Below, one piece after another: positions 37,190-47,032 of a stretch of DNA of 52,031 nucleotides. The stretch covers positions 1 through 52,031 of the forward strand of contig JAHBAU020000040.1 of NCBI GenBank assembly GCA_018499905.2, written 5' to 3'. The notes below the pieces were generated by a model that was not told where the DNA came from, did not search any database, and saw nothing but the letters and a program-made list of their open reading frames with translations. The translations under genes were made by a program, and so were the position numbers. Within the stretch, counting starts at the first letter, position 1, and every line of letters begins with the position of its first letter. The stretch is from Candidatus Saccharimonadota bacterium. Its GTDB lineage: Bacteria; Patescibacteriota; Saccharimonadia; Saccharimonadales; AQU-01.

Positions 37190-39388
37190 ATGATGTTAGC
37201 GGTCATTTCATACGTTCCAGCATTCTTACTACTGTCCACTATTGGGCTATTGACGTTGCTTAAGGACATACGCAGTAGAGTAAACGTGTACTTTGCGTTG
37301 TTTACTTTTTCACTGGCAGTTTGGATCGGCTTCTTGTTCCTGGGTGATATTTTGCAAAGTGAGTCGGTCAGCCTGTGGATGGTACGTATTGGGGCAATCT
37401 TTGGCACCCTTACTCTGCCGCCATTCTTGTATTTTTGCATCAACTTCCCAATCCCCTCACAAAAAGTAGGGAAGCGCTTCGGCTTTTGGATGAGCATGCC
37501 GGCATATATCTTTGGAGCACTCTGTCTGACACCGTGGTTGATACCTGCCGTCGAGATTACACAACAAAGTGCACAGCCCAGCGATCTTGGCATTTTGTAC
37601 TCATTACAATCGCTCTATCTGCTAGGGGGATATGTCGTTGCTATGATTGTTCTGTTATTCAAACAGCGCCATGTGGCCGCAGGTCAGCGGAACCAGATAG
37701 TTCTCGTGATTAGTGGCATGGCGACAGCTCTAGCCGTAAACATTATCACTGGATTTGTTTTAACAGTAATGGAAGTCAGCAATAACTACTCCAACCTACT
37801 TGGGAGTATTTCATTCCTGATATTTGTTGGGGCTACCGCCTTTGCAATTGTACGCCACCGCATGTTCGATATTCGCCTGGCTATAGTCAGAACGATTGGT
37901 TTTGTTGTCACAATCGGTTTGGTCGGCGGCATATACACTCTTTTAGTGATTGGCGTTGGGGCACCGATTATCACCGGGGGTGAGGTCAGCCTCCTCAAAA
38001 ACCGCTCCAGTCTTTTGTTGCTAGTGCCGCCAACTTTATTGATCGCCTTCACGTTTCACTCACTTCAGCAACTTATTGCAAAAGCCACAAGGCGAGTATT
38101 CTACCAAGATTTATATGATTTAAGAGAGGTTTTGGACAGCTTTTCAGATGGGCTCATATCAAGTAACGAAATCGACCCGATTATGGAGAAAAGCCTCAAG
38201 GCTATTTCAGATGCCATCAAACCAACTCACTCCTATTTTGTAACTTTTAACGATCAGGGTCAGGTATATAAGCAAATTGCGCACCACGCCAAATCACCAG
38301 ATTCCCTCAGCGAACTGGTTGGCGATATAAAGCTTATCAAGGATAACCCTGTCATAAGGGAAGAACTAGGTGCGGATACACCGCGCAGCCTCATTGCCAA
38401 CGATGTATTTCTTGCCCTGCGCTTAGGCGTAAAAGACCGGCCGGTCGGTATAGTTTTGTTCGGTCCCAAACAAAACGGACGCGCTTACACTTCTCAAGAC
38501 ATCGATCTCCTCAGAATCAGTGCCAAGAATCTGACTATTGCGCTTGAAAATGCGAAACACTACGATCAGATTAGTCATTTTGCTGAAACTTTGCGGGGTG
38601 AAGTGTTAAAGGCGACAGTTAAATTGCGTGCGGCCAACAAAGAATTAAAAACCCTCGATACTATGAAGGATGACTTCATATCCATGGCCTCACACCAGTT
38701 GCGGACTCCAGCAACCTCCGTGCATGAGGCCTTGCAGATGATGAACCACTCCAACCTTAAGTTGAGTGCCGATGAAAAGCGGCGACTTGCTGAGCTCGCC
38801 GAAGCCAGCAGCGAGCATTTAGTCACGGTCGTGGCAGACATGCTGAGTATTTCACGAATTCAAGCAGGGCACTTCACCATAGCCAAAACACCTGGTGATA
38901 TGGTGGCATTAATTGAAAAGGTGCTCAAGCAAACGGCCGTTTTGGCCGAGCAAAAGCATATAAAAGTGGACTTTAAAAAGCCGACTGGTGCAATCAACCT
39001 GAGCTTTGATACGCCAAAGATCAACGAGGCGATATCTAATTACGTCGAGAACGCTATCAAATACAGTGAAGAATCCACCTCGGTTCATGTGATATTGCAA
39101 GTCGAAGACAACAAAGTAATATTTGAGGTAACCGATCAAGGTATTGGCGTACCAGAAGCTGAACGGAAAAATTTGTTTGGAAAGTTTTACCGCGCAGGCA
39201 ACGCCCGGAATTTGCAACCTGATGGAAATGGCATCGGCCTGTTTGTGGTTAAGAGTATTGCCGAAGGTCATGGCGGAGACGCCTACTACAAACCCCTAGA
39301 GAAGGGTAGTTTATTCGGTTTCTGGCTGCCGATCGATAATAATGCCGATCCTATGAAACAGCCTACAGAAAAGAACCAGCAAAAATAA
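37190..39388 (+). CDS. Membrane sensor histidine kinase (multi-TM N-term, GAF-like, HisKA, HATPase_c)
   Basis: DDFISMASHQLRTPATSVHEAL, ENAIKYS, VTDQGIGVPEAERKNLFGKFYRAGNARN. Confidence 0.93.
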   Translation: MMLAVISYVPAFLLLSTIGLLTLLKDIRSRVNVYFALFTFSLAVWIGFLFLGDILQSESVSLWMVRIGAIFGTLTLPPFLYFCINFPIPSQKVGKRFGFWMSMPAYIFGALCLTPWLIPAVEITQQSAQPSDLGILYSLQSLYLLGGYVVAMIVLLFKQRHVAAGQRNQIVLVISGMATALAVNIITGFVLTVMEVSNNYSNLLGSISFLIFVGATAFAIVRHRMFDIRLAIVRTIGFVVTIGLVGGIYTLLVIGVGAPIITGGEVSLLKNRSSLLLLVPPTLLIAFTFHSLQQLIAKATRRVFYQDLYDLREVLDSFSDGLISSNEIDPIMEKSLKAISDAIKPTHSYFVTFNDQGQVYKQIAHHAKSPDSLSELVGDIKLIKDNPVIREELGADTPRSLIANDVFLALRLGVKDRPVGIVLFGPKQNGRAYTSQDIDLLRISAKNLTIALENAKHYDQISHFAETLRGEVLKATVKLRAANKELKTLDTMKDDFISMASHQLRTPATSVHEALQMMNHSNLKLSADEKRRLAELAEASSEHLVTVVADMLSISRIQAGHFTIAKTPGDMVALIEKVLKQTAVLAEQKHIKVDFKKPTGAINLSFDTPKINEAISNYVENAIKYSEESTSVHVILQVEDNKVIFEVTDQGIGVPEAERKNLFGKFYRAGNARNLQPDGNGIGLFVVKSIAEGHGGDAYYKPLEKGSLFGFWLPIDNNADPMKQPTEKNQQK

Positions 39389-39442
39389 TCTTAACCTCGA
39401 GCACTTTACTCTTTAGCAAAATGTGCTCTATAGTCTGTATGT

Positions 39443-40135
39443 ATGAAAACGGCTCGGCATAATCATGTGCTCATGATAGATGACGACGAATCGCTGCTAG
39501 GCATTATGTCAATCAAGCTTGAGCACTCCGGCTACAAGGTGGACACGGCCGCGAAGAGTTCGATGGGGTATGATCTGGCGCTAAGTCAGCCGTATGACGC
39601 TCTGATTGTTGATCTTATTATGCCTGGGCTCAATGGTATGGAAATCTGCAAAAGCTTGCGTGCCGAAGGTGTTCTAACGCCAATTCTTATGCTGTCCGGT
39701 AATACCGAAAAGGTTACTATAGTCGAAAGCCTTGAACTTGGCGCGGATGATTATCTAACAAAACCATTCAGCCATACCGAATTGGTTGCTCGACTGCGCG
39801 CTTTAGTAAGACGCAATCGAAAAACCTTTCACGCTCGCTGGGTTGAAAAGGAAGGGGTCTCCCTTGATACGCACAATAATCGAATTGGTTTCGGTGACAA
39901 AACCATTAACTTAACACGCAAAGAAGCGTTACTACTAAAGCGCTTGATGTGTGAATCGCCCGAGCCGGTGGACAGAGAGCAGCTGTTAAATGACGTTTGG
40001 GAAATTGACAATCACCATACCAGCAATCGCTTAGATGTCTATATTCGACGGCTACGGGCTAAGCTGGCTGAAATCGGCGCCGACAACTTGATTCATACCA
40101 GGCGAGGCAGCGGATATAATTTTGGTCGACAGTAG
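39443..40135 (+). CDS. OmpR/PhoB-type response regulator
   Basis: MIDDDESLLGIM, DALIVDLIMPGLNGMEI, DDYLTKPF, winged-helix RLDVYIRRLRAKL. Confidence 0.95.
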   Translation: MKTARHNHVLMIDDDESLLGIMSIKLEHSGYKVDTAAKSSMGYDLALSQPYDALIVDLIMPGLNGMEICKSLRAEGVLTPILMLSGNTEKVTIVESLELGADDYLTKPFSHTELVARLRALVRRNRKTFHARWVEKEGVSLDTHNNRIGFGDKTINLTRKEALLLKRLMCESPEPVDREQLLNDVWEIDNHHTSNRLDVYIRRLRAKLAEIGADNLIHTRRGSGYNFGRQ

Positions 40136-40156
40136 AACGCAAGGCTGACGTTTGAT

Positions 40157-40310
40157 TGTGGGATTCGCCTTGGCCCTAAAGGGCCGTGCGGAAGGGGTGG
40201 GATTCGACCTTTGCGGCAAAAGAAAATTACTTTTGCCAAGCAAACCCCTTACGGGGCTAAAGGGCGGGGAAGCCAAGACTTTGGCTTCCCGTTCGAGTCC
40301 CACCCCAGAC
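40157..40310 (-). repeat. tRNA-Ser-linked structured element E3
   Basis: Outer arms GGGGTGGGACTCGA/TCGAATCCCACCCC; contains 20-nt exact copy (40188-40207) of the tRNA-Ser(TGA) 3' end (40350-40369). Confidence 0.8.
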
Positions 40311-40312
40311 GC

Positions 40313-40348
40313 AAATTAAAAGACTCTCAGTTGAGAGTCTTTTAATTT
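40313..40348. terminator. palindromic bidirectional terminator
   Basis: AAATTAAAAGACTCTCA-GT-TGAGAGTCTTTTAATTT. Confidence 0.85.
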
Positions 40349-40435
40349 GGCGGAAGGGGTGGGATTCGAACCCACGGACCCTCTCAGGTCTCCTGTTTTC
40401 AAGACAGGTGCACTCGACCACTATGCGACCCTTCC
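40348..40435 (-). tRNA. tRNA-Ser(TGA), CCA encoded
   Basis: GGAAGGG...CCTGTCTTGAAAACAGG...GGGTTCGAATCCC...CCTTCCGCCA. Confidence 0.95.
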
Positions 40436-40523
40436 ATAGGACAGGGATATTATAGCAAGTGATTGCCTAAATTTAAGAAGTTATTTTATATTCTGTCATC
40501 TTGTAATACAATACCAGGGTTCA

Positions 40524-40616
40524 GGAGAGGTACCCAAGTGGCTGAAGGGGGCAGTTTGCTAAATTGCTAGTGGGGCGCAAGTTCCAGCGAGGGTTCGAAT
40601 CCCTCCCTCTCCGCCA
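40524..40616 (+). tRNA. tRNA-Ser(GCT), CCA encoded
   Basis: GGAGAGG...GCAGTTTGCTAAATTGC...GGGTTCGAATCCC...CCTCTCCGCCA. Confidence 0.95.
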
Positions 40617-40650
40617 TAATAAATGGGCTCTACCAGGGCCCATTTATTAT
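40616..40650 (+). terminator. palindromic terminator after tRNA-Ser(GCT)
   Basis: ATAATAAATGGGC-tctaccagg-GCCCATTTATTAT. Confidence 0.8.
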
Positions 40651-40660
40651 GCGTGGAGTA

Positions 40661-40766
40661 GGCGAGGGCTTCGAACGGTGAGCCCTGTGGGCTCAGCCGC
40701 CCGAAGCCGCTAGATTCGACCTTTGGTCGAAGCGTGCGGTTTTGCGATGCAAAAGGTCGAATCCCT
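40661..40766 (+). repeat. tRNA-Ser-linked structured element E2
   Basis: Near-identical (few mismatches) inverted copy of E1. Confidence 0.85.
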
Positions 40767-40826
40767 AGAAACAACGCTCCTGTACAGTAATCCTTTTATT
40801 ACTATGGCCGATAGTTTTGCACGCGC

Positions 40827-42308
40827 CTAGAACTTAGGCAAAGGCTTATCGACAATCATTTCGGGCGCCACCCAAAGACTATAGTTTGCGCCGCTCGCCT
40901 CGTCAATTTTGCGCCATTTAGCTCTCTCGATACTTTGAATAAGTGGTGGTTTTTCCGCATCGTTTGACCACAACACACATTTAATGCCGTAACGGTCAAA
41001 GTCACTATTATTAGCCGCATTTTGATCAATAACAACCCGATGGTAGCGGTCGAAGTAGCGCACACCATCTGGATCGTGCCAGTGCGGCAACCGGCCATCA
41101 ATATACAGAAGGGTGCCCGGTAGCTTCCAGATAAGATACCCCCCATAATTGTAGTTGTTAAATATGTTGCCAGGGCATGGGTTGTTTTGTAGATAAGCAA
41201 CAGCTTTTTGAGGATATGATAATTCACGCACATTGCCGTAAGTTGTAACACGATATGCCATGGCGTAGAGCTCCCAAATGGTAAAAAAACCGATGAGCGC
41301 TGGCAATGACAGTACAAGTACCCGTCGCTTCCAATCAATATTCTTAGGTATCAGTGATTTGACTCGACGCAGCGGCTCTGCGATATTCCCTGATGAGACT
41401 ATAACGAACAAGGGGAAATGCCTGTTTGAAGACAAGCTAGCCAGAAAGAAAAGAGGCGCCAGGTCAAATACTTGTTGCTTCCACTTTTTTTTGTCAAAGT
41501 TTAAGACAAACCCGATCGCCCACACCAGACTGTAGATAAACGGCATTACAAAAAGCAAAAATGATGCCGGGAACCACTCGGCAATCTGCCAGCGCACAGA
41601 ACTATCAAAAATTGTCCGAAAAACCTCCTCATAAAGACGCGGGCCATAGGGATTAATAAAGGTCGCCAGAACACTTGCAGCAAGCACAAGGGCCCATTTA
41701 CGCTTCCGCTCCATAACCAGGTAGTAGGCTATGACAACTAGGCCTATAAAAAAACCGCCGTGAACGTTAGCCCAGAACAGCATAAGCACAGGAATAAAGG
41801 TTGTGAGTCGGCGATTACGTGACCTGCTTAAGGCGAGCAGGATCGAAAGACACAGCACCGTCCATGTTGTTGCACGCACGCCTGCATATGGGATCATCGC
41901 TAATGCGGCAATGACGAGCAGCGTAAACCGCTTGTAGGCCTTGGCTATAAAGAGAGCGCAGGTCCATAAGAATGCGTAAACAAAAACCAGTCCAGTATAG
42001 CCAAACCAGCCAAACAGTAGCGACACAAAAACATCGCTCATCCACTCATGATCTATCCAACGGAAGTGACTGGCGGTGTAAGTAAAGATGTCGTAGCTTG
42101 GTATTCCACTTTCACGAATAATGTTGCCAGCCTGTAAATGCCAGCCAAAGTCAGGGTCATAGGCCTTATACCAAGCTGCAGCAGCAAAAATTGCGAAAAC
42201 ACTCAGGAACTTTACGGCCATTAACAACCTCGAATGAGACGTCCAAAAACGGCGATTTACCGTTACTAGACGCCTAAAGTCTTTTTCTAGTTGCTGAAGT
42301 GCTTTCAT
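40827..42308 (-). CDS. polytopic membrane protein, possible GT-C-like
   Basis: DPDFGWHLQAGNIIRESGIPSYDIFTYT, many TM segments. Confidence 0.7.
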   Translation of the reverse strand: MKALQQLEKDFRRLVTVNRRFWTSHSRLLMAVKFLSVFAIFAAAAWYKAYDPDFGWHLQAGNIIRESGIPSYDIFTYTASHFRWIDHEWMSDVFVSLLFGWFGYTGLVFVYAFLWTCALFIAKAYKRFTLLVIAALAMIPYAGVRATTWTVLCLSILLALSRSRNRRLTTFIPVLMLFWANVHGGFFIGLVVIAYYLVMERKRKWALVLAASVLATFINPYGPRLYEEVFRTIFDSSVRWQIAEWFPASFLLFVMPFIYSLVWAIGFVLNFDKKKWKQQVFDLAPLFFLASLSSNRHFPLFVIVSSGNIAEPLRRVKSLIPKNIDWKRRVLVLSLPALIGFFTIWELYAMAYRVTTYGNVRELSYPQKAVAYLQNNPCPGNIFNNYNYGGYLIWKLPGTLLYIDGRLPHWHDPDGVRYFDRYHRVVIDQNAANNSDFDRYGIKCVLWSNDAEKPPLIQSIERAKWRKIDEASGANYSLWVAPEMIVDKPLPKF

Positions 42309-42395
42309 AAGTCGGTTGCTTATTAATTATTATAGGCGAAATCCACCTCACATAACAGCAAATAATGTGACTAAGTCTTGGTTTTATGTTAAAAT

Positions 42396-43379
42396 ATGCC
42401 TAAATCGAATATGCGTGGATTAATTTCTTTTGTATTGCCAGTCTACAATGAGTCAGCTAGCCTGATGCATTTCTATAGTGCCTTGAGCCGAGCTATAGCC
42501 AAAAAGCCAGCCTACAAATATGAGCTAATATTCATTGATGACGGGAGTACGGACTCGTCCCCGGCAGTACTTAATAAATTACACGCCAAGGACTCTAGAG
42601 TTGTCATCATCAGCTTGTCGCGTAATTTTGGCCACCAGATGGCGGTCACGGCAGGTCTTGACTACGCTCAGGGAGATGCGGTCATTATCATGGATACCGA
42701 CTTACAAGACCCGCCGGCAGTCGCCATGCGGCTGGTACAAAAGTGGGAGCAAGGATTTGATGTTGTCTATGCCAAACGGCGATCGCGACAAGACAGCCTA
42801 GCCAAACGAACATCTGCTGCTTTATTTTATAGATTGCTGGCTCGGTTATCAGATATTGAAATACCGGCTAATACCGGCGACTTTCGCTTGTTAGACAAGA
42901 AAGTGGTTGCCGAATTGCAGAAATTCGGAGAGCAAGATCGTTTTATGCGAGGGCTGGTTAGCTATGTTGGGTTCCGACAAACCGCTGTGCATTTTGATAG
43001 ACAGAAGCGCTTTGCTGGTAAAAGCGGCTACTCCTTCTCTAAGATGTGGAAGTTGGCTATTGATGGCATCTTAGGGTTCTCAAATAAACCCCTTAAATTG
43101 ATTGCTCGTGTTGGATTATTTTTCTCATTCCTCAGCTTTGCTGGCATCGTCTATGCAACAACCATGAAGTTTATTGATCCTGGCCACGTTGTGCCTGGTT
43201 GGGCGTTCATTACCATCTCCGTATTGTTGATGGGCGGCGTTCAGCTGATTGTCCTGGGGATGCTAGGCAGTTACATTGGGCGAATTTATAACGAAGTCAA
43301 ACATCGTCCGCTTTACATTACCGCGTCGGTGAATGACAGGCGGCAGCCATCTACCAAGACTAGACGTCACACTAGCTAG
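42396..43379 (+). CDS. Family 2 glycosyltransferase with two C-term TMs (GtrB/DPM1-like)
   Basis: SFVLPVYNESASL, FIDDGSTDSS, IIMDTDLQDPP, NTGDFRLLDKKV. Confidence 0.93.
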   Translation: MPKSNMRGLISFVLPVYNESASLMHFYSALSRAIAKKPAYKYELIFIDDGSTDSSPAVLNKLHAKDSRVVIISLSRNFGHQMAVTAGLDYAQGDAVIIMDTDLQDPPAVAMRLVQKWEQGFDVVYAKRRSRQDSLAKRTSAALFYRLLARLSDIEIPANTGDFRLLDKKVVAELQKFGEQDRFMRGLVSYVGFRQTAVHFDRQKRFAGKSGYSFSKMWKLAIDGILGFSNKPLKLIARVGLFFSFLSFAGIVYATTMKFIDPGHVVPGWAFITISVLLMGGVQLIVLGMLGSYIGRIYNEVKHRPLYITASVNDRRQPSTKTRRHTS

Positions 43380-43385
43380 CAATGG

Positions 43386-43826
43386 TTACTGTAAAGTGTG
43401 TTGGCTGAAAATGCGTGACCGCGACCAGTAATAATTCCAGAACATTACTATGGCTGTGGCGAAAACAAGACAGACCATATAGTGCAGCTGCGTCAGAGTA
43501 ACGCCCAGCGACACAAGTAAAACCAGGATCGCGGCACCGCTCCAAGAGCTAGCATGAAACGCCAACAACTTGGTAGTAAGCGATGTGTCTTTTCGAGATA
43601 GATGCCTAAATGTCCAGTTGTTATGCCAGGCGAAGTTAGATAACACACCGCCTTCGGCACTAATTATCTGCGCGACAACAATTGGCAAGCCAACTCGGTC
43701 GTACAAGATGTATAAAATGATGCTACTGATGACAAACGCAAAACTGCCGACAAAGGCAAACCTTACTTTGTCGTTCTTGATTAGACTCACAATTGCTGAC
43801 CGTTCAACTTTTTGCATAGTGTTCAT
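43386..43826 (-). CDS. GtrA-family membrane protein
   Basis: VRFAFVGSFAFVISSIILYILY...LSNFAWHNNWTFRHL; 4 TM; start at 43826 or 43817. Confidence 0.88.
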   Translation of the reverse strand: MNTMQKVERSAIVSLIKNDKVRFAFVGSFAFVISSIILYILYDRVGLPIVVAQIISAEGGVLSNFAWHNNWTFRHLSRKDTSLTTKLLAFHASSWSGAAILVLLVSLGVTLTQLHYMVCLVFATAIVMFWNYYWSRSRIFSQHTLQ

Positions 43827-43905
43827 TGTAATCCATGCCAGAAAACGCCGCGTGTAATTATCTGTAACATTGTTGTTTTGGCAGGCGATCGTTATAATCT
43901 TGCTT

Positions 43906-44463
43906 ATGCCCGAGCCAGAATACCCCCAAAATCCCAACGACAGCAATTGGCAGTACACGTCTGGCGCGAATGAAGAGGTCCCATCCGATTCCGGTTATGA
44001 TATTGAGCCTGTTACTTGGCGCGCTCATGAATTTATACATCACCCGAAAAGCGCCCAGTGGTACATGGGGTTAGCTGTCGGGACTATTTTGTTGGCGCTT
44101 GGTGTCTACTTTATGTCAGACAGCGACTTTGTATCTGTAGGGGTTGTTCTCATCACTGCTATTGTTTTTGGCATCTTCGCCAGCCGAAAACCAAGAGAAA
44201 TGGATTATCGGATTGACCAAAATGGCGTATCTATTGGAGACAAGCTATTTACCTTCGCTAGTTTTAAATCATTTTCGCAAGTTGACGAGGGGGAGTATCC
44301 AGCAATCTGGCTCATGCCCCTTAAGCGTTTCATGCCGATAATATCGTTATATTTCGACCCCGCGCAGGAACAACAAATTATTGAAGCGTTGTCAGCAAGT
44401 TTGCCATTTGAAGATCTGCGCCCTGGCCTTATTGACAACTTGATGCATCGACTGAAATTTTGA
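43906..44463 (+). CDS. hypothetical membrane protein with two TMs
   Basis: ATG at 43906 is 7 nt after TATAAT. Confidence 0.7.
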   Translation: MPEPEYPQNPNDSNWQYTSGANEEVPSDSGYDIEPVTWRAHEFIHHPKSAQWYMGLAVGTILLALGVYFMSDSDFVSVGVVLITAIVFGIFASRKPREMDYRIDQNGVSIGDKLFTFASFKSFSQVDEGEYPAIWLMPLKRFMPIISLYFDPAQEQQIIEALSASLPFEDLRPGLIDNLMHRLKF

Positions 44464-44583
44464 AAACGTTGCCAAAACAGGGGTAGTCTGCTAGTATTAC
44501 AGCTGTTCTGTGTCTTTTTTGGGACCATAGCACTTGGTTAATAGCCTCGTATGCTGTGCCTGTTATTGACACTACACAATCAA

Positions 44584-44660
44584 GCACCCGTAGCTCAGCT
44601 GGATAGAGCGCCAGTTTGCGGTACTGGAGGTCGTGTGTTCGAATCACGCCGGGTGTACCA
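44584..44660 (+). tRNA. tRNA-Arg(GCG), CCA encoded
   Basis: GCACCCGTAGCTCAGCTGGATAGAGCGCCAGTTTGCGGTACTGGAGGTCGTGTGTTCGAATCACGCCGGGTGTACCA; loop TTGCGGT. Confidence 0.95.
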
Positions 44661-44665
44661 AGAAA

Positions 44666-44697
44666 AGAGTCGGTTATTTAACCGGCTTTTTTCTTGG
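44666..44697 (+). terminator. intrinsic terminator after tRNA-Arg
   Basis: GTCGGTTA-ttt-AACCGGC-TTTTTT. Confidence 0.8.
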
Positions 44698-44751
44698 CTT
44701 CATTCTCCAGTGGCTTGAAGATTCAAGCACCCGTTGTGTTTAATTGGGCAT

Positions 44752-45498
44752 CTACTTTTTAGTAGTCTTTTGGGCAACCAGCATCACGCTTGTGCCCACA
44801 GGCAACCGTATGTGTTTTAGCAGTCGAGACTCAGCCCTGACCAGCATGATCAATAGTTTATTTATGACCCCTGGCAAGGCAGGGAACGATGACTCCGCTT
44901 GCTTGTTTGGGTTCCTTTTCTTCAATCTTTCAAGCGTTCTAGCAACTAGGAACAGTGGTAGTGTGATCATGAAACAGTAGCTCAGTTTAGCAATTCTGAG
45001 ATTTTCGTTATCTTTGGTCAAGCGCGCTATTTTACTAGTTGTGTAGCGTCGATAGTGATGCATTGACTCGTCATGCTCCGACCATAGCCACTGATAAGCA
45101 GGTACTGTAATAAATAGCTTTCCACCTGGCTTGAGAACCCGAGTCCACTCGACTAGGGCCGTACTGTCGTCTGCTATGTGTTCCAAAACATCAAAAGCAC
45201 ACACAATATCAAAGCTATTGTCCCGAAAGGGAAGACGCCGCCCATCAAATAATGTAACGTCAAAGCCCCGCTTCTTGGCAAACTTTTGCGCTGTTTTGGA
45301 AGTATCGACATTTGTTACTGAACCGTAAGCTTGGAGTGTCGCGATTGTTCCGCCAGTGCCGCTACCAATATTCAAAATTTTCGAACGATAATTATCAGAA
45401 ATCAAAGCCAGTTGGCCGCCAATAATACTCAAACGTCCAATGTGCCACCAGTAGTAGCTTTCAGCGTTGGCCAGTCGTTCATATTCTGATCTATACAT
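44752..45498 (-). CDS. SAM-dependent methyltransferase (class I)
   Basis: ILNIGSGTGGTIATLQAYG, IVCAFDVLEHIADDSTALVEWTRVLKPGGKLFITVPAY. Confidence 0.93.
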   Translation of the reverse strand: MYRSEYERLANAESYYWWHIGRLSIIGGQLALISDNYRSKILNIGSGTGGTIATLQAYGSVTNVDTSKTAQKFAKKRGFDVTLFDGRRLPFRDNSFDIVCAFDVLEHIADDSTALVEWTRVLKPGGKLFITVPAYQWLWSEHDESMHHYRRYTTSKIARLTKDNENLRIAKLSYCFMITLPLFLVARTLERLKKRNPNKQAESSFPALPGVINKLLIMLVRAESRLLKHIRLPVGTSVMLVAQKTTKK

Positions 45499-45537
45499 AA
45501 GAGACAGGGCGCATTGTAACACGTTACAAACCATGCA

Positions 45538-46245
45538 TTAACCCCTGTTCTCTGGAATCGTTATTGTTGCCAGGGATTGTCCAGCAAAGACAACAGCGCC
45601 TACCGAAAGTACCCCGCATGCCTTTAGTGTTCGAGCCGCTGCTTCGAGCGTTGCACCAGTAGTCAGTACATCGTCTACAAGCAACACATGTCGCCCGGCA
45701 AGAGATTGTGATCGCGTAACACGGAACGCCCCGATCATTTGCCGGTAGCGATCTTCTCGCTTCGCTCCCACCTGTCGAGTTTGACTTAGTCTTACAAGAT
45801 GCTCCTCATAAGACAAAGTTTTGAGGCGCGCTATCTCTTTAGCTAACAACCTAGCGTGGTCATAGCCACGCCGTCGAACCCGCACAGTGGCGGTTGGGGC
45901 AGGGACAACGATCGTATATCTATTTATGGGCGGGATGCTTTTTGCCATCATCGCTGCAATCGCTTTGCAGGCGGCCTGAGCACGTTCAAATTTAAAACTA
46001 TAAAGAAGCCGCTTCGTAGACTCATTCAGCTCGCCTGCCACCCACACATACTTCAGCGGGGCTCTCTTTAGGCAGTCTGCACATGTTGCGCTGTGGCGCG
46101 TTGCGCGTCGACAACGATAACAGCGTGAAACCTGGGGCACAAACAGTTTGTCTTGGCATGATAAACAGATAACCGCTCCTTCTTTACGGCAATACAAACA
46201 GTCGAAAGGAGCAACAACTTGGATAAGGCTTTCTGCAAGATTCAT
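45538..46245 (-). CDS. comF: ComF-family phosphoribosyltransferase
   Basis: CLYC/CLSC/CYRC/CADC zinc pattern, VLLVDDVLTTGATLEAA PRPP loop. Confidence 0.93.
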   Translation of the reverse strand: MNLAESLIQVVAPFDCLYCRKEGAVICLSCQDKLFVPQVSRCYRCRRATRHSATCADCLKRAPLKYVWVAGELNESTKRLLYSFKFERAQAACKAIAAMMAKSIPPINRYTIVVPAPTATVRVRRRGYDHARLLAKEIARLKTLSYEEHLVRLSQTRQVGAKREDRYRQMIGAFRVTRSQSLAGRHVLLVDDVLTTGATLEAAARTLKACGVLSVGAVVFAGQSLATITIPENRG

Positions 46246-46393
46246 AAGTTATAAACCGCTTGTTGTTATAAATCTGTTGTAAATAAGTACCGCCAGAGGT
46301 TGTGGCACTAGTGTAAGGTGGTATACTACCTAACACAAGATAAAAATTAGTTTACCACTAAAATTATCATCTTACCCGGAGGGAAGTACAGCA

Positions 46394-46894
46394 ATGATGG
46401 CGAGAAGAAATCGCTCTAACGAAGATTTACTCATGGAAGAAGACGAGTTAACTGCCGCATTTTTAGGTGATGATGATGCACCAATGGTTGATGACACTGG
46501 CGCTGTCGGTGATCCTGCTGCAATGCCTGCAGCACCTAGTAGCGATGATTGGGACGAAGAAGAGGCTGTGCCAGGCCAATTAGCAGTAGATGTGTATGAA
46601 ACCCGCGAGAAGCTCGTTGTTAAGGGCCGTGTCGCCGGTGTGAACAAGCAAGAACTAGATGTTAGCATTTCAGATAACACACTCAGCATCCGCGGCACTC
46701 TGTCGGCAGGCAACGAAGACGATGTCGAGAACTATTTTGTGCAAGAATGTTATTGGGGAGAGTTTTCGCGCAGCATTACTTTGCCGGTACCGGTTAAAGA
46801 AGACGAGATCGAGGCAGTACTAAAAGACGGCGTTCTGACCATCTCTTTCAGCAAAGTCAAACAAGATACAGTTAAGAAGATCCAGGTTCTCTAG
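46394..46894 (+). CDS. Small heat shock protein Hsp20
   Basis: QLAVDVYETREKLVVKGRVAGVNKQELDVSISDNTLSIRG ... LKDGVLTISFSK. Confidence 0.93.
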   Translation: MMARRNRSNEDLLMEEDELTAAFLGDDDAPMVDDTGAVGDPAAMPAAPSSDDWDEEEAVPGQLAVDVYETREKLVVKGRVAGVNKQELDVSISDNTLSIRGTLSAGNEDDVENYFVQECYWGEFSRSITLPVPVKEDEIEAVLKDGVLTISFSKVKQDTVKKIQVL

Positions 46895-46917
46895 CACACA
46901 TAACCTGTGGTCTGTTA

Positions 46918-46951
46918 ATAAAACCCCTCTTGAACCGCAAGAGGGGTTTTA
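46918..46951 (+). terminator. intrinsic terminator after hsp20
   Basis: AAAACCCCTCTTG-aaccg-CAAGAGGGGTTTT. Confidence 0.85.
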
Positions 46952-46982
46952 AATATCTGGTTAGGAAATGGATTCGGACACA

Positions 46983-47009
46983 AAAACACCCCCGGGTAGG
47001 GGGTGTTTG
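46983..47009. terminator. hairpin terminator at the end of the pilin-like array
   Basis: AAACACCCCC-gggta-GGGGGTGTTT. Confidence 0.75.
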
Positions 47010-47032
47010 ATTTTGCAGTTACTGGATTTTTG

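Noticed and set aside
44429-44647. Antisense ORF over the tRNA-Arg region (MIRTHDLQYRK...)
   Set aside because: Translates the reverse strand of tRNA-Arg; typical tRNA-derived spurious ORF
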